Part shown: piece after piece, positions 1 to 11,069 of the stretch
Layout: each line of letters opens with the position of its first letter
Position numbering within the stretch: the first letter of the stretch is position 1
Source: Berberis thunbergii
Lineage: Eukaryota; Streptophyta; Magnoliopsida; Ranunculales; Berberidaceae
Direction of reading: 5' to 3'
Length of the DNA stretch: 64,000 nt
NCBI GenBank assembly: GCA_003290165.1
Contig: QNQO01006947.1
Span: forward strand, 310,001-374,000
Notes under the pieces: model-generated
What the model was told of the DNA's origin: nothing
What the model saw: only the letters and a program-made list of their open reading frames with translations
Database searches by the model: none
Made by a program: the position numbers and the translations under genes

Positions 1-59
1 GCTGAAGTTTGGTATCATATACCAGCAACCTTTTCTGTCCTAAGGAAGACTCTAAATTG

Positions 60-1060
60 AAGTACGGTCGCTCTGCCTTTCTAGTCTGGGCTCCCATGAT
101 ATGCCCCACTTCTGGGTAGGAATTAGGTTGTTGAGGAGTCATTTTCGCCCGAACGGGATAGACTCCATGTATTTAATCTGGCTCAACCCTTGAGTGATCT
201 TGAGCTAAGAAGAAGTAACATCTGCCCTTCAGGGCTAGGCCTTCTATTTCAAGTCCAATCCTGAACAGGAGTTGGGTTGAAGATGGACCTTCTTTGCTTG
301 AACAGGTTGGGTTCCTGTGCATATCTTGCTTGACCCTTAAGAGGGTCTGAGCTAAGGGGGAAGTCATTCGGGCTAGATTTCATAATACGACCGTCTTTGC
401 CCAAATGGGCTAGGCTTTTGTACTCCTCAGGTTTAGTCGTTGAGAGGACCTGAGTTGGGATAAGTCTTTAGGCATGTCTAGCCTTTATAATATACCTCAA
501 TACTAAATAGGAGTGGAGTTGTTGATGAACCATATTTTCCCGAACGAGCTAGGCTCTTGTAGTCCTCTGGCTCAGTCCTTGAGAAGACTTGAGCTGCGAT
601 AACTCTTCAAGCCTGTCTAGCCTTTTAGAATATACCTCAATCCTGAGTAGGAGTTGAGTTGCAAAGGAACATCTTTTCCCAAATGAGCTAGGTCTCTGTA
701 TTCCTCTAGCTCAATCCTTGAGATATCATACGCTGGCAAGGAATCTGTTACTCCTACCTAGGCTAGACTTCATAATATACCTCAATCCTGAATAGGAGTT
801 GAGTTGTTGAGGAGCCATCTTTTCCCGAATGGGCTAGGCTCCCATCTTTCGCTGACTCGGTCCTTGAGAGGACCCACACTGGGAAGGAGTATGTAACACC
901 TGTATAGGCTGGACTTCATAATATCCACAATCCTGAATAGGAGTTGAGTTGATGAGGAACCATCTTTGCCCAAATGGGTAGGCTCTTGTATTCTGCTAGT
1001 TCACTCCTTGAGAGTACTCGTGTTTGGAAGGAGTCTGTTATGCATGTCTAAGCTAAACTA
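60..1060. repeat. Degenerate tandem array, about 143-bp period
   Basis: A recurring block built on a core like caatcctgaataggagttg appears near 110, 258, 500, 640, 785 and 928. Most spacings are 140-148 bases, with one double-length gap. Each block also carries a variant of 'gggctaggct' and 'ccttgaga'. The units differ at many positions, so the array is old. It lies where the 3' part of the neighbouring minus-strand Gypsy element would be expected, and I infer that it is that element's untranslated repeat region. No convincing coding frame runs through it. Confidence 0.7.
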
Positions 1061-1086
1061 TATTTGAGTGGTGAGTTGTCCATAGA

Positions 1087-1740
1087 CTAGGCTCGATCCA
1101 ATGCGTCATACCTTGGCTCCTTGGTGGACTATGTCAATTGTACGACAAGCTGTCATTGCCTTCAGTGGGGCTAGACTCTGCCATTTGTGCGCCATTTTGG
1201 TCCTTGTAGTCGGACTAGGTTATCTTTAAGAGTGGTGAGTCGTTCGGGCACTGGACTCGCCCACTTGCATAGAACTGTCATGGGATTGGGTTCGCTCGCT
1301 TGTGGTGGACCTTCTGTGGACTGGGTCTGGCCCGCATGTGTGCCATCATTTTCTTGTAGTTGGACTAGGCTATCTTAGTTGCAGTGAGTTGTCTATGGAC
1401 TGGATTCGCCCGCTTGCAGTGAAATGTCCATGGATTGGGTTTGCCCGCTTGCAGTGGACTTGGTCTAAGCCACATTTGTGCTACCTTGGCTCCTGAGTCA
1501 GACTAGGTAACTTATGCGGCAAGTTGTCGCTATCCTAAATAGGACAAGGCTTGGTAGTTTGTGCCCATTTTGGTCCCCGTGTTAGGACCAGGCTTCACTG
1601 AGCTCGACCTGCCATATCATACCTCGGCTCCTTAAACGAACTAGGTTATTTATGCGACAAGCCATTGTTGCCTTCAATGGGGCTAGGCTCGGCCGCTTTT
1701 GTACCATTTTGGCCACCCTATAAGGATTGCGTCTTCCCCT
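1087..1740. repeat. Second degenerate repeat block
   Basis: A different repeated theme from the array to its left. Phrases such as 'ttggctcct', 'gactaggtta', 'gacaagc' and 'ggggctagrctc' recur at irregular 100-200 base spacing. Two passages, near 1110-1230 and 1610-1720, share most of their word order. It probably belongs to the same Gypsy-type element as the adjoining array. No gene is recognised here. Confidence 0.5.
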
Positions 1741-1889
1741 GCAGAAGGAGTTGAGCATGGAATAGAGTCTTTTTAAAAAGATTACCTTTATTGATCTGCT
1801 TCAAAAGCGTTACATGCTACCCTCGTTGTTCCTTACCAATAAGCTTTGGGCTTGTTGGTCCATCTTTCTTTGGGGGGACTTGAGCCGAT

Positions 1890-3530
1890 CGTGGTTATTT
1901 ACCCGATATCTTCATCGCCACGTAATGGCATTCTCTGGTGGAAGATTTTTATCCAGTGATAGTTATTGTCTCTCCGTTGACAGGGTATTTGAGGCACTTG
2001 TGCCGTGTGGAGACCATTGTCTTCATCTGGTGGAGCCAAGGCCTTCTCATGATTATATTGTATGCGAAGGGGGCGTCTATGATAAACTCCATCATGAGGA
2101 GTTTCACTAGTTCTCTGCTCCTACGGATAGGCTGATGCTCTCAATTGAGTAACTTCAGGCGCCGCTGAAACCAACCGTCACCTGATTGTTCGGCTTTAAT
2201 TCATTTTTTCTTAGCCTCATCCCACGGAATGCTTCCAATAACAGGATATTGGTTGAGCTCCCTGTATCTGTCGGCGACCTCTTGACACCCCATTTTGATA
2301 GGGCAATCGTGATAACCAGGGCATTGACGTGTGAGGAGTAGACCCCTTGCATGTCTTGTTTTGTGAATGTCAGGTCCAGCTTTTGATTGCCCGTTTCCTC
2401 GACCGGTTAGATTTTTACGGTCCATTATGTGCGTTGTGCAAAATGTAGATGATGCCTGCATCCTTTTCTTCGGCCTCTAGGGTCGCTTCTTCTTTCTCTC
2501 GAGCCTGTTTCTCGTCAAAATTTACGAATTCTTTGAGTGTTCCCCTTCGAACCCAGTATTGTATCTCGTTATTTAGATTTTCACGGTCCTCGGTGATGTA
2601 GTCGTGATCCTTGTGATATGCAAGCTGGAGTTCAGCCGAGTGTAATCAGTAAACCTTGCGCCGACGTAGTTGGTGGTTCTGTCGGGTTTTGCCTTGTCGG
2701 ACTCAATCTTATTATCGTTATTCCTCCTTTTTGAGTTGTCCTCCTCTTCGCGCCTTTTCCCCCTTGTCCTAGGCCTTGTGGGCCTGCTTGGCCTCATTTC
2801 CACCTTGTTTCTTGGTGGTCAGTATCTCCTTCAGAGTTTTGCGCACTTTTCAGCAAGTCCGCCATATCCCTCGGGGGTTCCAGAGTGAGGAAGTTGTGGA
2901 ATTGACCTTCTTGGAGGCCAAAAGTGAAGGTGCATACACACGTGTCATCGTTGCAACCATTAATCAGGGTCAGTTTGTCGTTGAAACAAGTGAAATACTT
3001 TCTGAGGGTCTCACCCTGCTTTTGCTTGAGACTCGGCAAGTAGTGACACCTCTTTCGGATTCGTTGGCTCCAACAAATTTTGTGATAAACGATTTTTCCA
3101 TGACCTGGAAAAAATCAATAGAACTTGGCTGGAAACTGTGAAACCAGGTCAGCAGCCTTTTCAAGCTAGTAGGAAAAGTTTGGCACAAGATGGCCTCTGA
3201 ACTTTCTTTGAGTGTATCACGTGATGGTAATGGCGCAAATGGCGCAAATGGTCCAACGGATTCGATGCCTGTTATAGAACTCGAGCTTTGGCGATACAAA
3301 CTTCTTTGGAAGTGGGGCGTTCATGATCTCCTCCTAGAACGAAGGGACAATGAAGTTGTACAAGACGACTGTGTTGGTTGCCCCCAGTTGGAGAGGTTCC
3401 TGACCGTGGTATGGTCTGTTTTCGGAGCATGATCCCTATGATTTTTGTCGTCCAATAGGATCTCCTACCGGCCGATTCTTTCATCCTCCTTAGGGAGGTT
3501 TTCACTTTCCTAGACGCGCTCTCGGGCTTC
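1890..3530 (-). pseudogene. Ty3/Gypsy gag-protease relic
   Basis: Read on the minus strand, gag comes first. 3299-2970 contains 'FFQVMEKSFITKFVGANESE', then a frameshift leads into 3039-2794 with 'KQGETLRKYF' and 'FHNFLTLEPPRDMADLLK', typical of plant Gypsy gag. The gag C-terminus is at about 2803-2573 ('FTDYTRLNSS'). An aspartic protease follows at about 2352-2155, where the active-site region reads DTGSSTNILL and is followed by VGFSGA. Its C-terminal part, with 'RPWLHQMK'-like sequence, continues in another frame to about 1900. At least three frame changes and several stops break it. No RT, RNase H or integrase follows; tandem repeats take their place. The element was therefore non-autonomous or has lost pol. 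Confidence 0.8.
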
Positions 3531-3876
3531 CTCTTCGGTGTGGGATCTCCGTCACCTCATGCAGTTGCTGTCGATCCTGAGTGTGTCTCTCCACCACTCA
3601 TACCAGATGATCCATGTGAAGCAGAAATTGGTCATACAAGGATCAGTAGTGGTTGTCTCAGCGGCTAGGCCGGGCGACTGCTCTGCCTCCTCGGTTAGAT
3701 CGATTTGACCAAGTGAGGGGCTTCTTTGGCTGGAGGGTTGTGTGGTTTAGCATTGTTGAGTACAAGAGATCTGGTGCTGGTGGTCATTTCTCGATGCTAT
3801 GCTTCCCTTAGAAAGAACTGTGTATGTTTGTTTCAGGGAAAACTTATCATTGTCTTCCCTACGGATGACGCCAAAC

Positions 3877-4454
3877 TGATAGTTCAGATATGTCCTCATT
3901 GATCCTGATGATATGAAACCTACAAAAATGAGTATCAGTTAAGCCCACCGTTGTAGTGGCCGAAGGCACTTCGATGGTTAAGTCAGATATCGATTCAAGG
4001 AATACTGAATGATGTATGTAAATTGCAGCGTGTATACCATAAATTTCTTCCTTCTTTCACCGATTCTTATAGCAAATGTTCCCTCTCCAATTATCCCTGC
4101 AAACGAAGGGCATGATGGAGGGAGGAAATCTCGCATAAGATCTTACCTGTGCATGACTGAGTTATTCAGCATTTGGCTCTGTTTAGGACCCAATGCTTAA
4201 TTGGGCTAGAGCTGATTTTGTGCGAGTGGATTTCGAGCATGTGGCTGCTTTGAAATTCGTTGTTCGAGTCTTATTGTCCTGGGCCAAGCCTTAAGACTCG
4301 TGCCTTTAGGGCTAGCGTGACTTGGGCCTAGACGCCTGACTTACGAGCTGAACAGTAGTCCTGCGCATGGGTTCGCGTAGGACTGTGCTGAAACCTTTTA
4401 CTTGCTAGGGTTAGTCCATGCCACGTGTACTGTGATTGAGTGGTTGTTTGATCA
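3877..4454 (-). mobile_element. 5' LTR of the minus-strand Gypsy relic
   Basis: On the minus strand this segment starts TGATCAAACAAC and ends ACTATCA, so it has TG..CA ends with a short inverted match (TGAT/ATCA). Directly inside it, the minus strand reads GTTTGGCGTCATCCGTAGGG, the usual start of the primer-site leader in plant Gypsy elements. Its outer end at 4454 abuts Copia integrase coding sequence, so it marks the insertion point of the Gypsy element in the older Copia element. The matching 3' LTR is not in the window. I put the ends by eye from the TG/CA rule and the neighbouring coding sequence. Confidence 0.6.
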
Positions 4455-5960
4455 CCTACCAATGATGCCTACTTGGCAGATGTCCAAATGTCTGAATGAA
4501 CATAATCAAGAATCTCACGAGTATGGTGGATAACGACGCCAAACTTGACTATTCTATGTTTGCCCATTACACAATGGTCACAAAATTCTAACTTGCAAGT
4601 CTTAACACCTTTTAACAAACCTTGTTTCACAAGGGTTTGCTTACTTTTCTTACCAACATACCCTAAACGCATGTGCCCCAATCTAATAGTATCACAGGAA
4701 GCGTTTGATGTCTCAGTAACTGCAACATCACCCGTTATTGTACTCGAGGTCAAGAAATGCAAATTACCTCTTTTGATTGCCTTCATCACCACCATAACAC
4801 TAGACACAACCTTGAGAATACCATCTGACATTGTTATCTTGTAATCTTTGGTATCCAAGGAACCCACTGAGATGAGATTCTTCTTCAAAGCAGGAACCTA
4901 CATGACTTTTTTCAAATCCCAAACTATACCATCAAACATTTGCTAGATTGCACCTATCCATTTTGTTTTGCATGCCCGGTCATTACCCATTAGAACAACT
5001 CCACCATCTAGCTCTTTAAAGCTATAAAACCAGTCCATATGGAGACATATATGATAAGTGCAATCCAAATCGACAATTTACTCGTCATTAAAACACATTA
5101 ATGCTGATATAGATAAGGAATGTTCATCAGAATCTTCATACTACCTTCGGCTACATTGACATTAGTGTGTTTCTTCCCTTTCTCTTTGACTTTGACTTTC
5201 AGATAATCTTTGACCTAACGATCTTTCTGATGACACTAAGCGTATTCATCTTTAGACAGAACCTTTCACCCACTTCTCGACTTGGATCAAGATTTATCTC
5301 TTTTACCACCAGATTTTCAATTTTTAGATCTTCCCCTCGCAGTCAATGCTTCAGACGTTGCATCCCTATGGACTTTTAGGTTCATCTTCATGGACTCATT
5401 TTTAGCAATGTTGTGGCAAGCTCATTATAATTTAATGATTATTTCTCCGTTAACAAAGTTGTCACGAGATGTTCATATTCTTCTGAAAGGGAATTCAAAA
5501 GGCATATAGCTTTATAATTCTCTAGAATCATTTCTTCTAAATTCAATAAGTCGACAATCAACATATTGAATTATCCAAATGCTCAAACAAAGTAACACAT
5601 TGTCTCATATTCATCCGAAAATTTGCTTCATGAGGGAGAGCTTATATTGAATACTCTTTGTCACATACTTATCTTTCAACTTTTTGATAACATTTTAAAA
5701 GAGGTTTCCTTCATAATGAAGTATTTTTGTTCATTCGCTAAACACAATCGAATAGACCTGTATGTTTGCCGATTCAACTTGTTCCAATTTTCTTCTTCCA
5801 ATCTATCCAGGTTATCACCCAAAACATTCTCTAAATTATGTTGTGCTACTACATCCAAAACTTCACATTGCCACATGCTGAATTGTTCTTCCCATTGAAC
5901 TTTTCGAGGTCAAATTTAACGACTGTATCTGTAATCGATTACGAATTGGAACTTGAAATT
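4455..5960 (-). pseudogene. Ty1/Copia gag-protease-integrase relic
   Basis: From the high end: a gag start around 5930-5676 ('KFDLEKFNGKNN', 'SIRLCLANEQ'), with a one-base shift inside it. A poorly preserved gag middle follows. A retropepsin region at about 5100-4890 has 'DWFYSFKELDGG' and 'VLMGND'. The GAG-pre-integrase domain is open from 4888 to 4469 ('KKNLISVGSLDTKDYKITM', 'IRLGHMRLGYVGKKS', 'CDHCVMGK'). The start of integrase ('DYVHSDIWTSAK') then meets a stop, and the reading is cut at 4455 by the Gypsy LTR. The domain order is Copia-type. Stops and shifts make it a dead relic. Its LTR and primer site lie just upstream on the minus strand. Confidence 0.8.
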
Positions 5961-6157
5961 GAGTTTGACGGTTCTGTTGTGTCTTCAACACTTTCATACA
6001 CAACTACTAATTCACATACCTACAAACGAACTCAAGAAAATACCTTTAGCTCTTATACCAATTTGTTGAGCATCGCGAAAGCTTAACCGATGCGGAACAC
6101 AATTGATAGTTGCAACAGAAAGTAATAAATCCAAAGTATAGTGAATGCAATGTAAAG

Positions 6158-7160
6158 TAAATGAGAATAAACCAAAGCACTTACTACACAAGTAATTTAA
6201 CGTGGTTTGGGAAATTATCTTACATCCACAGGGCAAAGAGAATAACTTCACTAGTGATATCAAAAATTACAAATGAAAAGACTTTCCTCTACAACATTTA
6301 TGATGTTAAAAACACACGTGTCTACTTGACACCACACATATGCAGGGTGTGTATATCACGCGCACACACACTCTCTCTTTCTTATTTTCTCTCTCACTCA
6401 CACAAAAGGGAAAACCCTAACACTTCGAATGCATATCAGTTGCTTTCTTAATTTACCATTTGTCTCCAAAGAGGTATTCAAGAACTATTAGAGATATTCT
6501 CAAATGAGAAAGAAAACAAAACACATCCAAAATACAATGCAAAAAATAATAAGAAGAAGGGTTATTTTCCATTTGGTCCCCATTAGTTTATAACTATTCA
6601 TGTTCGACCCCATTAGTTCTTGTATTTCAGTCTAACCCCATTACCGTGAGTTCAACTACGTTGACTCACAAACTCCATCCAAAAAAAAATTAATTACCAA
6701 CTTACCCTTATGCAAGTGATTTGCACATGTTTTTAAAATGACAAAATTTTTTTACAAAGATGAGGCCAATTAGAAATTATATACAAACTAATTGGCCCCC
6801 ATCTTTGTTAAAAAAAATAATATTTAGTCATTTTAAAACACGTGCAAACCACGCGCATAAGAGTAAGTTGGTCATTTTGAAAATTTTGAATGGAGTTGGT
6901 GAGTCTTATTAGTTTGTATATAATTTCTAATTGGCTCCCATCTTTGTTAAAAAAAAAATTTAGTCATTTTAAAAACATGTGCAAACCACGTGTATAAGTG
7001 TAAGTTGGTCATTTTGAAAATTTTGGAGATTGTTTAATTCCTAATTGGTCTCCATCTTTGTTAAAAAAACAGAATTAGTCATTTAAAAAACATGTGCAAA
7101 CTCATGCATAAGGGTATTGGTCATTTTAAAAAATTTGGATGGAGTTTGTAAGTCAACGTA
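6158..7160. repeat. Direct repeat copy 1 (about 1.0 kb)
   Basis: This stretch is nearly identical to 8700-9703. The left part, to 6558, is Copia LTR sequence. The right part, 6559-7160, is the 5' portion of an inverted-repeat element that stops abruptly inside its right terminal repeat, where another TIR element begins. The two copies differ at scattered single bases and in A-run lengths. Confidence 0.9.
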
Positions 7161-8700
7161 GGGGGGTGTATTGTATATGGATTCTTATGAAATTGATAAA
7201 TAATTTGAAAAGTCCATGGACTCTTTAAATTGTCCACAGACTCTTTAAATTGTCCACGGACTTCTGCTGATTTTTTAAATCCATAGACTTTTGCTACAGA
7301 CTTTCTAGAGATTTATGAAAATCCATGGACTTTGTATGAACGACTTTTACAGATTTCTAATTATTTGCTAATAAAAATGAAGTTGGTAATGACATATCCT
7401 CTAACAAACCAAATATATTAGACATTAGAGAGTAAGAAATTCTACAAACAGCTGGTGGGCCTTATTGCTTTGATGGATTTTGTTTATTGTAGATGAAAGG
7501 GAACATCTGCAGATTGAAAATGGGTTATGGGTTGATTCATCTTCGTCTCCCTTGACTCTCCTGAATCTCTTGTACAGTAACACAAAGAGAAAGCACATAG
7601 ACAAGAGGAAATAGGAAAGGAACACAAGGGGTAGCATGGGTTCAACGATAGATGATGGAGATTGCAAGGTATGAAACCAACATATACCCTTGCCAACTCC
7701 TCAGTTCTAAAGTGACCCTAGAATCTGCTTGCATTTCTATCTCCATGCCAATTACTCTACTCAGGTGAGGCACGCTCAAATCATTTGGCTCCTGCCACTC
7801 ACATTTTATGTTGGCTGGTACAACATTGCCCTTCGTTCTGTTGCAATCACCATGGACGGATCTCGAGAGATTTTTTTCTATTCAGAACGTGCTACCATAT
7901 GTAAAGTGAAGGAGCAACCACACAAACAGTTTTGAGTAAATAGAGCAGTATTATGTACCACTCTTCATCCTAAAAGAGGCAATTTGTTTCTTTTGATATA
8001 TAAATCCTCTCTGTATCATTATAAGTTTTATATTTTGTCCTCATTTTTTCACTACTAATTTCCCTGTCCCTAACTTCAAATTCTTCCCTTTTCAGCCATC
8101 TTAATGGAAAGCTCGGGATAATTGGGGATTATACAACTTGACAAGTGATTCGGGTTGGAAGTCTCCCAATGATTTTTATCTGCTACAGAAGCTGTGTTAA
8201 CCACGAATTATTTATGTCAGGGTTTGTTTGCACAAGATTCCCCTCAAGATGAAAATATTTAGCTGTTATCTCTCTCACTCTCTCTTGTGTTTATGCAAAG
8301 ATAGAAAAAGAATCGAGAAAACAAGAAGATGGAAACCAACCTCTTCGCGGCTGGCACAAGGAAGAACTTTGGGAGACTTTTTTTTCACGTTGAAATCTTG
8401 ATATGGAGGCTGGCAAACTATTGAACTTTGTTATTTATACCTAACACTACAAAGTTCATGAGAATCCATGATTTTCCAAATCCATAAATATGAATGATAT
8501 TTTGAATACCCTAAAACTTTTGTGGACTTTCTGAAATCCATATTGAATACCCCTAGACTTTGTGGATTTCAGAAAGACTTTTTAAAATCTTGATTGAATA
8601 CCCCTAGACTTTTGTGGACTTTTTAAAATCCAAATTGAATACACTTGCATTTTCAGAATCCATGGAATTTATTAAATTGCCCACAAAATCCAGATACAAT
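7161..8700. mobile_element. TIR DNA element, right end clipped
   Basis: The left end reads GGGGGGTGTATTGTAT followed by a GGATT theme. The reverse complement of the right end reads TATTGTATCTGGATTTTGTG, so the termini are inverted repeats, but the right one lacks the outermost G-rich bases. Subterminal 'agtccatggact' and 'ttttaaaaagtc' motifs recur on both sides. The middle, about 7430-8350, is less AT-rich and may be captured host sequence, since it includes a short ATG frame with a GT at its end. I recognise no protein there and no transposase, so it is non-autonomous. The superfamily is not assigned. Confidence 0.6.
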
Positions 8701-9703
8701 AAATGAGAATAAACCAAAGCACTTACTACACAAGTAATTTAACGTGGTTTGGGAAATTATCTTACATCCACAGGGCAAAGAGAATAACTTCACTAGTGAT
8801 ATCAAAAAATACAAATGAAAAGACTTTCCTCTACAACATTTATGATGTTAAAAACACACGTGTCTACTTGACACCACACATATGCAGGGTGTGTATATCA
8901 CGCGCACACACACTCTCTCTTTCTTATTTTCTCTCTCACTCACACAAAAGGGAAAACCCTAACACTTCGAATGCATATCAGTTGCTTTCTTAATTTACCA
9001 TTTGTCTCCAAAGAGGTATTCAAGAACTATTAGAGATATTCTCAAATGAGAAAGAAAACAAAACACATCCAAAATACAATGCAAAAAATAATAAGAAGAA
9101 GGGTTATTTTCCATTTGGTCCCCATTAGTTTATAACTATTCATGTTCGACCCCATTAGTTCTTGTATTTCAGTCTAACCCCATTACCGTGAGTTCAACTA
9201 CGTTGACTCACAAACTCCATCCAAAAAAAATTTAATTACCAACTTACCCTTATGCAAGTGATTTGCACATGTTTTTAAAATGACAAAAAAAATTTTACAA
9301 AGATGAGGCCAATTAGAAATTATATACAAACTAATTGGCCCCCATCTTTGTTAAAAAAATAATATTTAGTCATTTTAAAACACGTGCAAACCACGCGCAT
9401 AAGAGTAAGTTGGTCATTTTGAAAATTTTGAATGGAGTTGGTGAGTCTCATTAGTTTGTATATAATTTCTAATTGGCTCCCATCTTTGTTAAAAAAAAAA
9501 TTTAGTCATTTTAAAAACATGTGCAAACCACGTGTATAAGTGTAAGTTGGTCATTTTGAAAATTTTGGAGATTGTTTAATTCCTAATTGGTCCCCATCTT
9601 TGTTAAAAAAAACAGAATTAGTCATTTTAAAAACATGTGCAAACTCATGCATAAGGGTATTGGTCATTTTTAAAAATTTGGATGGAGTTTGTAAGTCAAC
9701 GTA
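8700..9703. repeat. Direct repeat copy 2 (about 1.0 kb)
   Basis: Near-identical to 6158-7160. Unlike copy 1, the sequence continues past 9703 into an undisturbed right terminal repeat of the embedded inverted-repeat element. Copy 2 therefore shows the state before the TIR element of 7161-8700 inserted. The left junction shares the microhomology 'taaatgag' with copy 1. Confidence 0.9.
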
Positions 9704-9802
9704 GTTGAACTCATGGTCACGGGGGTTAAACTAAAATACAAGAACTGATGAGGGTCAAACAGGAATAGTTATAAGCTGATAGGGCCAAATGGGAAATAAC
9801 CC
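9101..9802. mobile_element. Non-autonomous element with about 120-bp inverted termini
   Basis: The left terminus GGGTTATTTTCCATTTGGTC and the reverse complement of the right terminus GGGTTATTTCCCATTTGGCC stay alignable for about 120 bases, through 'gagttcaactacgttgact'. The interior holds about three imperfect copies of a 130-140 base unit carrying 'gccaattagaaattatata', 'catctttgttaaaaaa' and 'catgtgcaaacca'. No coding potential is seen. A truncated second copy occupies 6559-7160. Flanks are A-rich and I could not find a clear target duplication. The long termini resemble Mutator-type non-autonomous elements, but that class is only a guess. Confidence 0.75.
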
Positions 9803-10053
9803 AAAAAATTAAAACATGAGACTCGATAGTTAAGGACAAAAGGTAATGCGAAAAAGCTAGGAAACCATGATTTTGCAACTAGGTTTTGTAACCATGGTGA
9901 CGTGGCGTGATCTTGAAAGAATGATGAAATCCCCAAAGTGTTTATGTGTATCTCGGGGTTATAAAAAACCTCCTCTAATGATGTCACATCATCCTAATTA
10001 TAAAACCTGAGTCCCTAGCCTCACTCTAATTACATTGATCAAAGTCCACAACA

Positions 10054-11069
10054 CAAGACTGGTTTCTTCAAATAACTATATTCTAATTTTATTTTCATTA
10101 TTGTTTATTCTTATGTTTATTGAGCACATAGTAATATTACAATTGTATCGTTGATTATTAAGCTAGACACGATCATATCTCACAACAATAGTAACTTAAA
10201 ATACAAAAACTAATATTGGAAAGGATCATATAAAAAAAAAAAAAATTAAAAATTGAGGTTGTAATTCTCATGCCTATGGGCATCACACTCTTTGTTGCCA
10301 TATGAGAACTGAAGTTTCACACCTCACTCAAATCATTGCCCATCACTTGTTATCTCTATCTCTAATGAGAATTGAAAATGTTTGTGTCCATGTATCGCAA
10401 AATTTTGAAAGTGTCCCTCCCCATTCGCTAAATCCTGAAATTGTCCTTTCCATTCGCCAAATCACGAAAAAGCTCTCCCATTCTCCAAGTTACAAAATTG
10501 CCCATCCCATTCTCCAAATCAAATAAAATCCCCTTCCCTTTTGCCGAATATTGATGTCCCCCCCCATTCGCCAAATTATGAAAATGTCCCTCCCCAGTTC
10601 TCCAACAAAAATGCCTCTCCCCATTCGCCAAATCCCAAAAATGCCCATCCTCATCTTCTATTGTGTCCAGATTTTTTAGTTTCTAAAATACCTCCTATCA
10701 AGCCAATCCAATATCTACTTTATGCCTCCATGTGTCACTCATATCCAAACATATGTTCATCGGACCTACTTCACTCAAAGCCCATTAAATTATCATTAGA
10801 CATAATATTTTTTAGGCCCAGTCAAGACCTAATCCAACATCTTACCAGATTAGCAAACATTGTATGGTCTGAGGCATCTTAATTCTTCAATAATGTGTCA
10901 AAATTATGTTGTTCCAAGAATGCCTCTCGCATTTTCGCTTATTTACAACAATCGACATTCACCCCATTGGCATCCTGATGTGTCTAAATGTGTTAAGACT
11001 TTGATTTTCCAATAATCCCCCTCCCTTTGCAATATAAGGAGCTAAGCCACAGCAAAGAGACTGTGAAGG
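10054..11069. repeat. Intergenic DNA with a 30-bp minisatellite
   Basis: From about 10383 to 10660 a block of roughly 30 bases with the theme 'ccccattcgccaaatc..gaaaatgtccc' repeats about nine times with many changes. Chance open frames on both strands come from its uniform period and are not genes. The rest is AT-rich with no feature I recognise. Confidence 0.7.

Larger units (their letters stand above)
6064..10053 (-). mobile_element. Copia 5' LTR expanded by later insertions
   Basis: The plus strand begins TGTTGAGCATCGCG at 6064 and ends CCACAACA at 10053, giving matching TGTTG/CAACA ends. On the minus strand the sequence just inside 6064 reads AATTGGTATAAGAGC, a slightly altered initiator-Met tRNA primer site of Copia type. 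The Copia relic at 4455-5960 continues from there. If later insertions are removed (an inverted-repeat element, a second TIR element and a duplicated kilobase), roughly 0.74 kb of LTR remains, a normal size. The assignment of 10053 as the outer end is an inference from the terminal match. Confidence 0.55.

Noticed and set aside
1187..1496. Overlapping plus-strand frames in the repeat region
   Set aside because: Low-complexity reading of tandem repeats; no domain, and flanked by element sequence.
6161..6451. 96-codon frame, repeated at 8703-8993
   Set aside because: It is conserved only because the kilobase is duplicated. The sequence is Copia LTR with CA/CT-rich simple stretches and has no known domain.
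9101..9802. Considered as the LTR of a separate element
   Set aside because: The ends are inverted rather than direct repeats, and the second copy at 6559 is part of a larger duplication.
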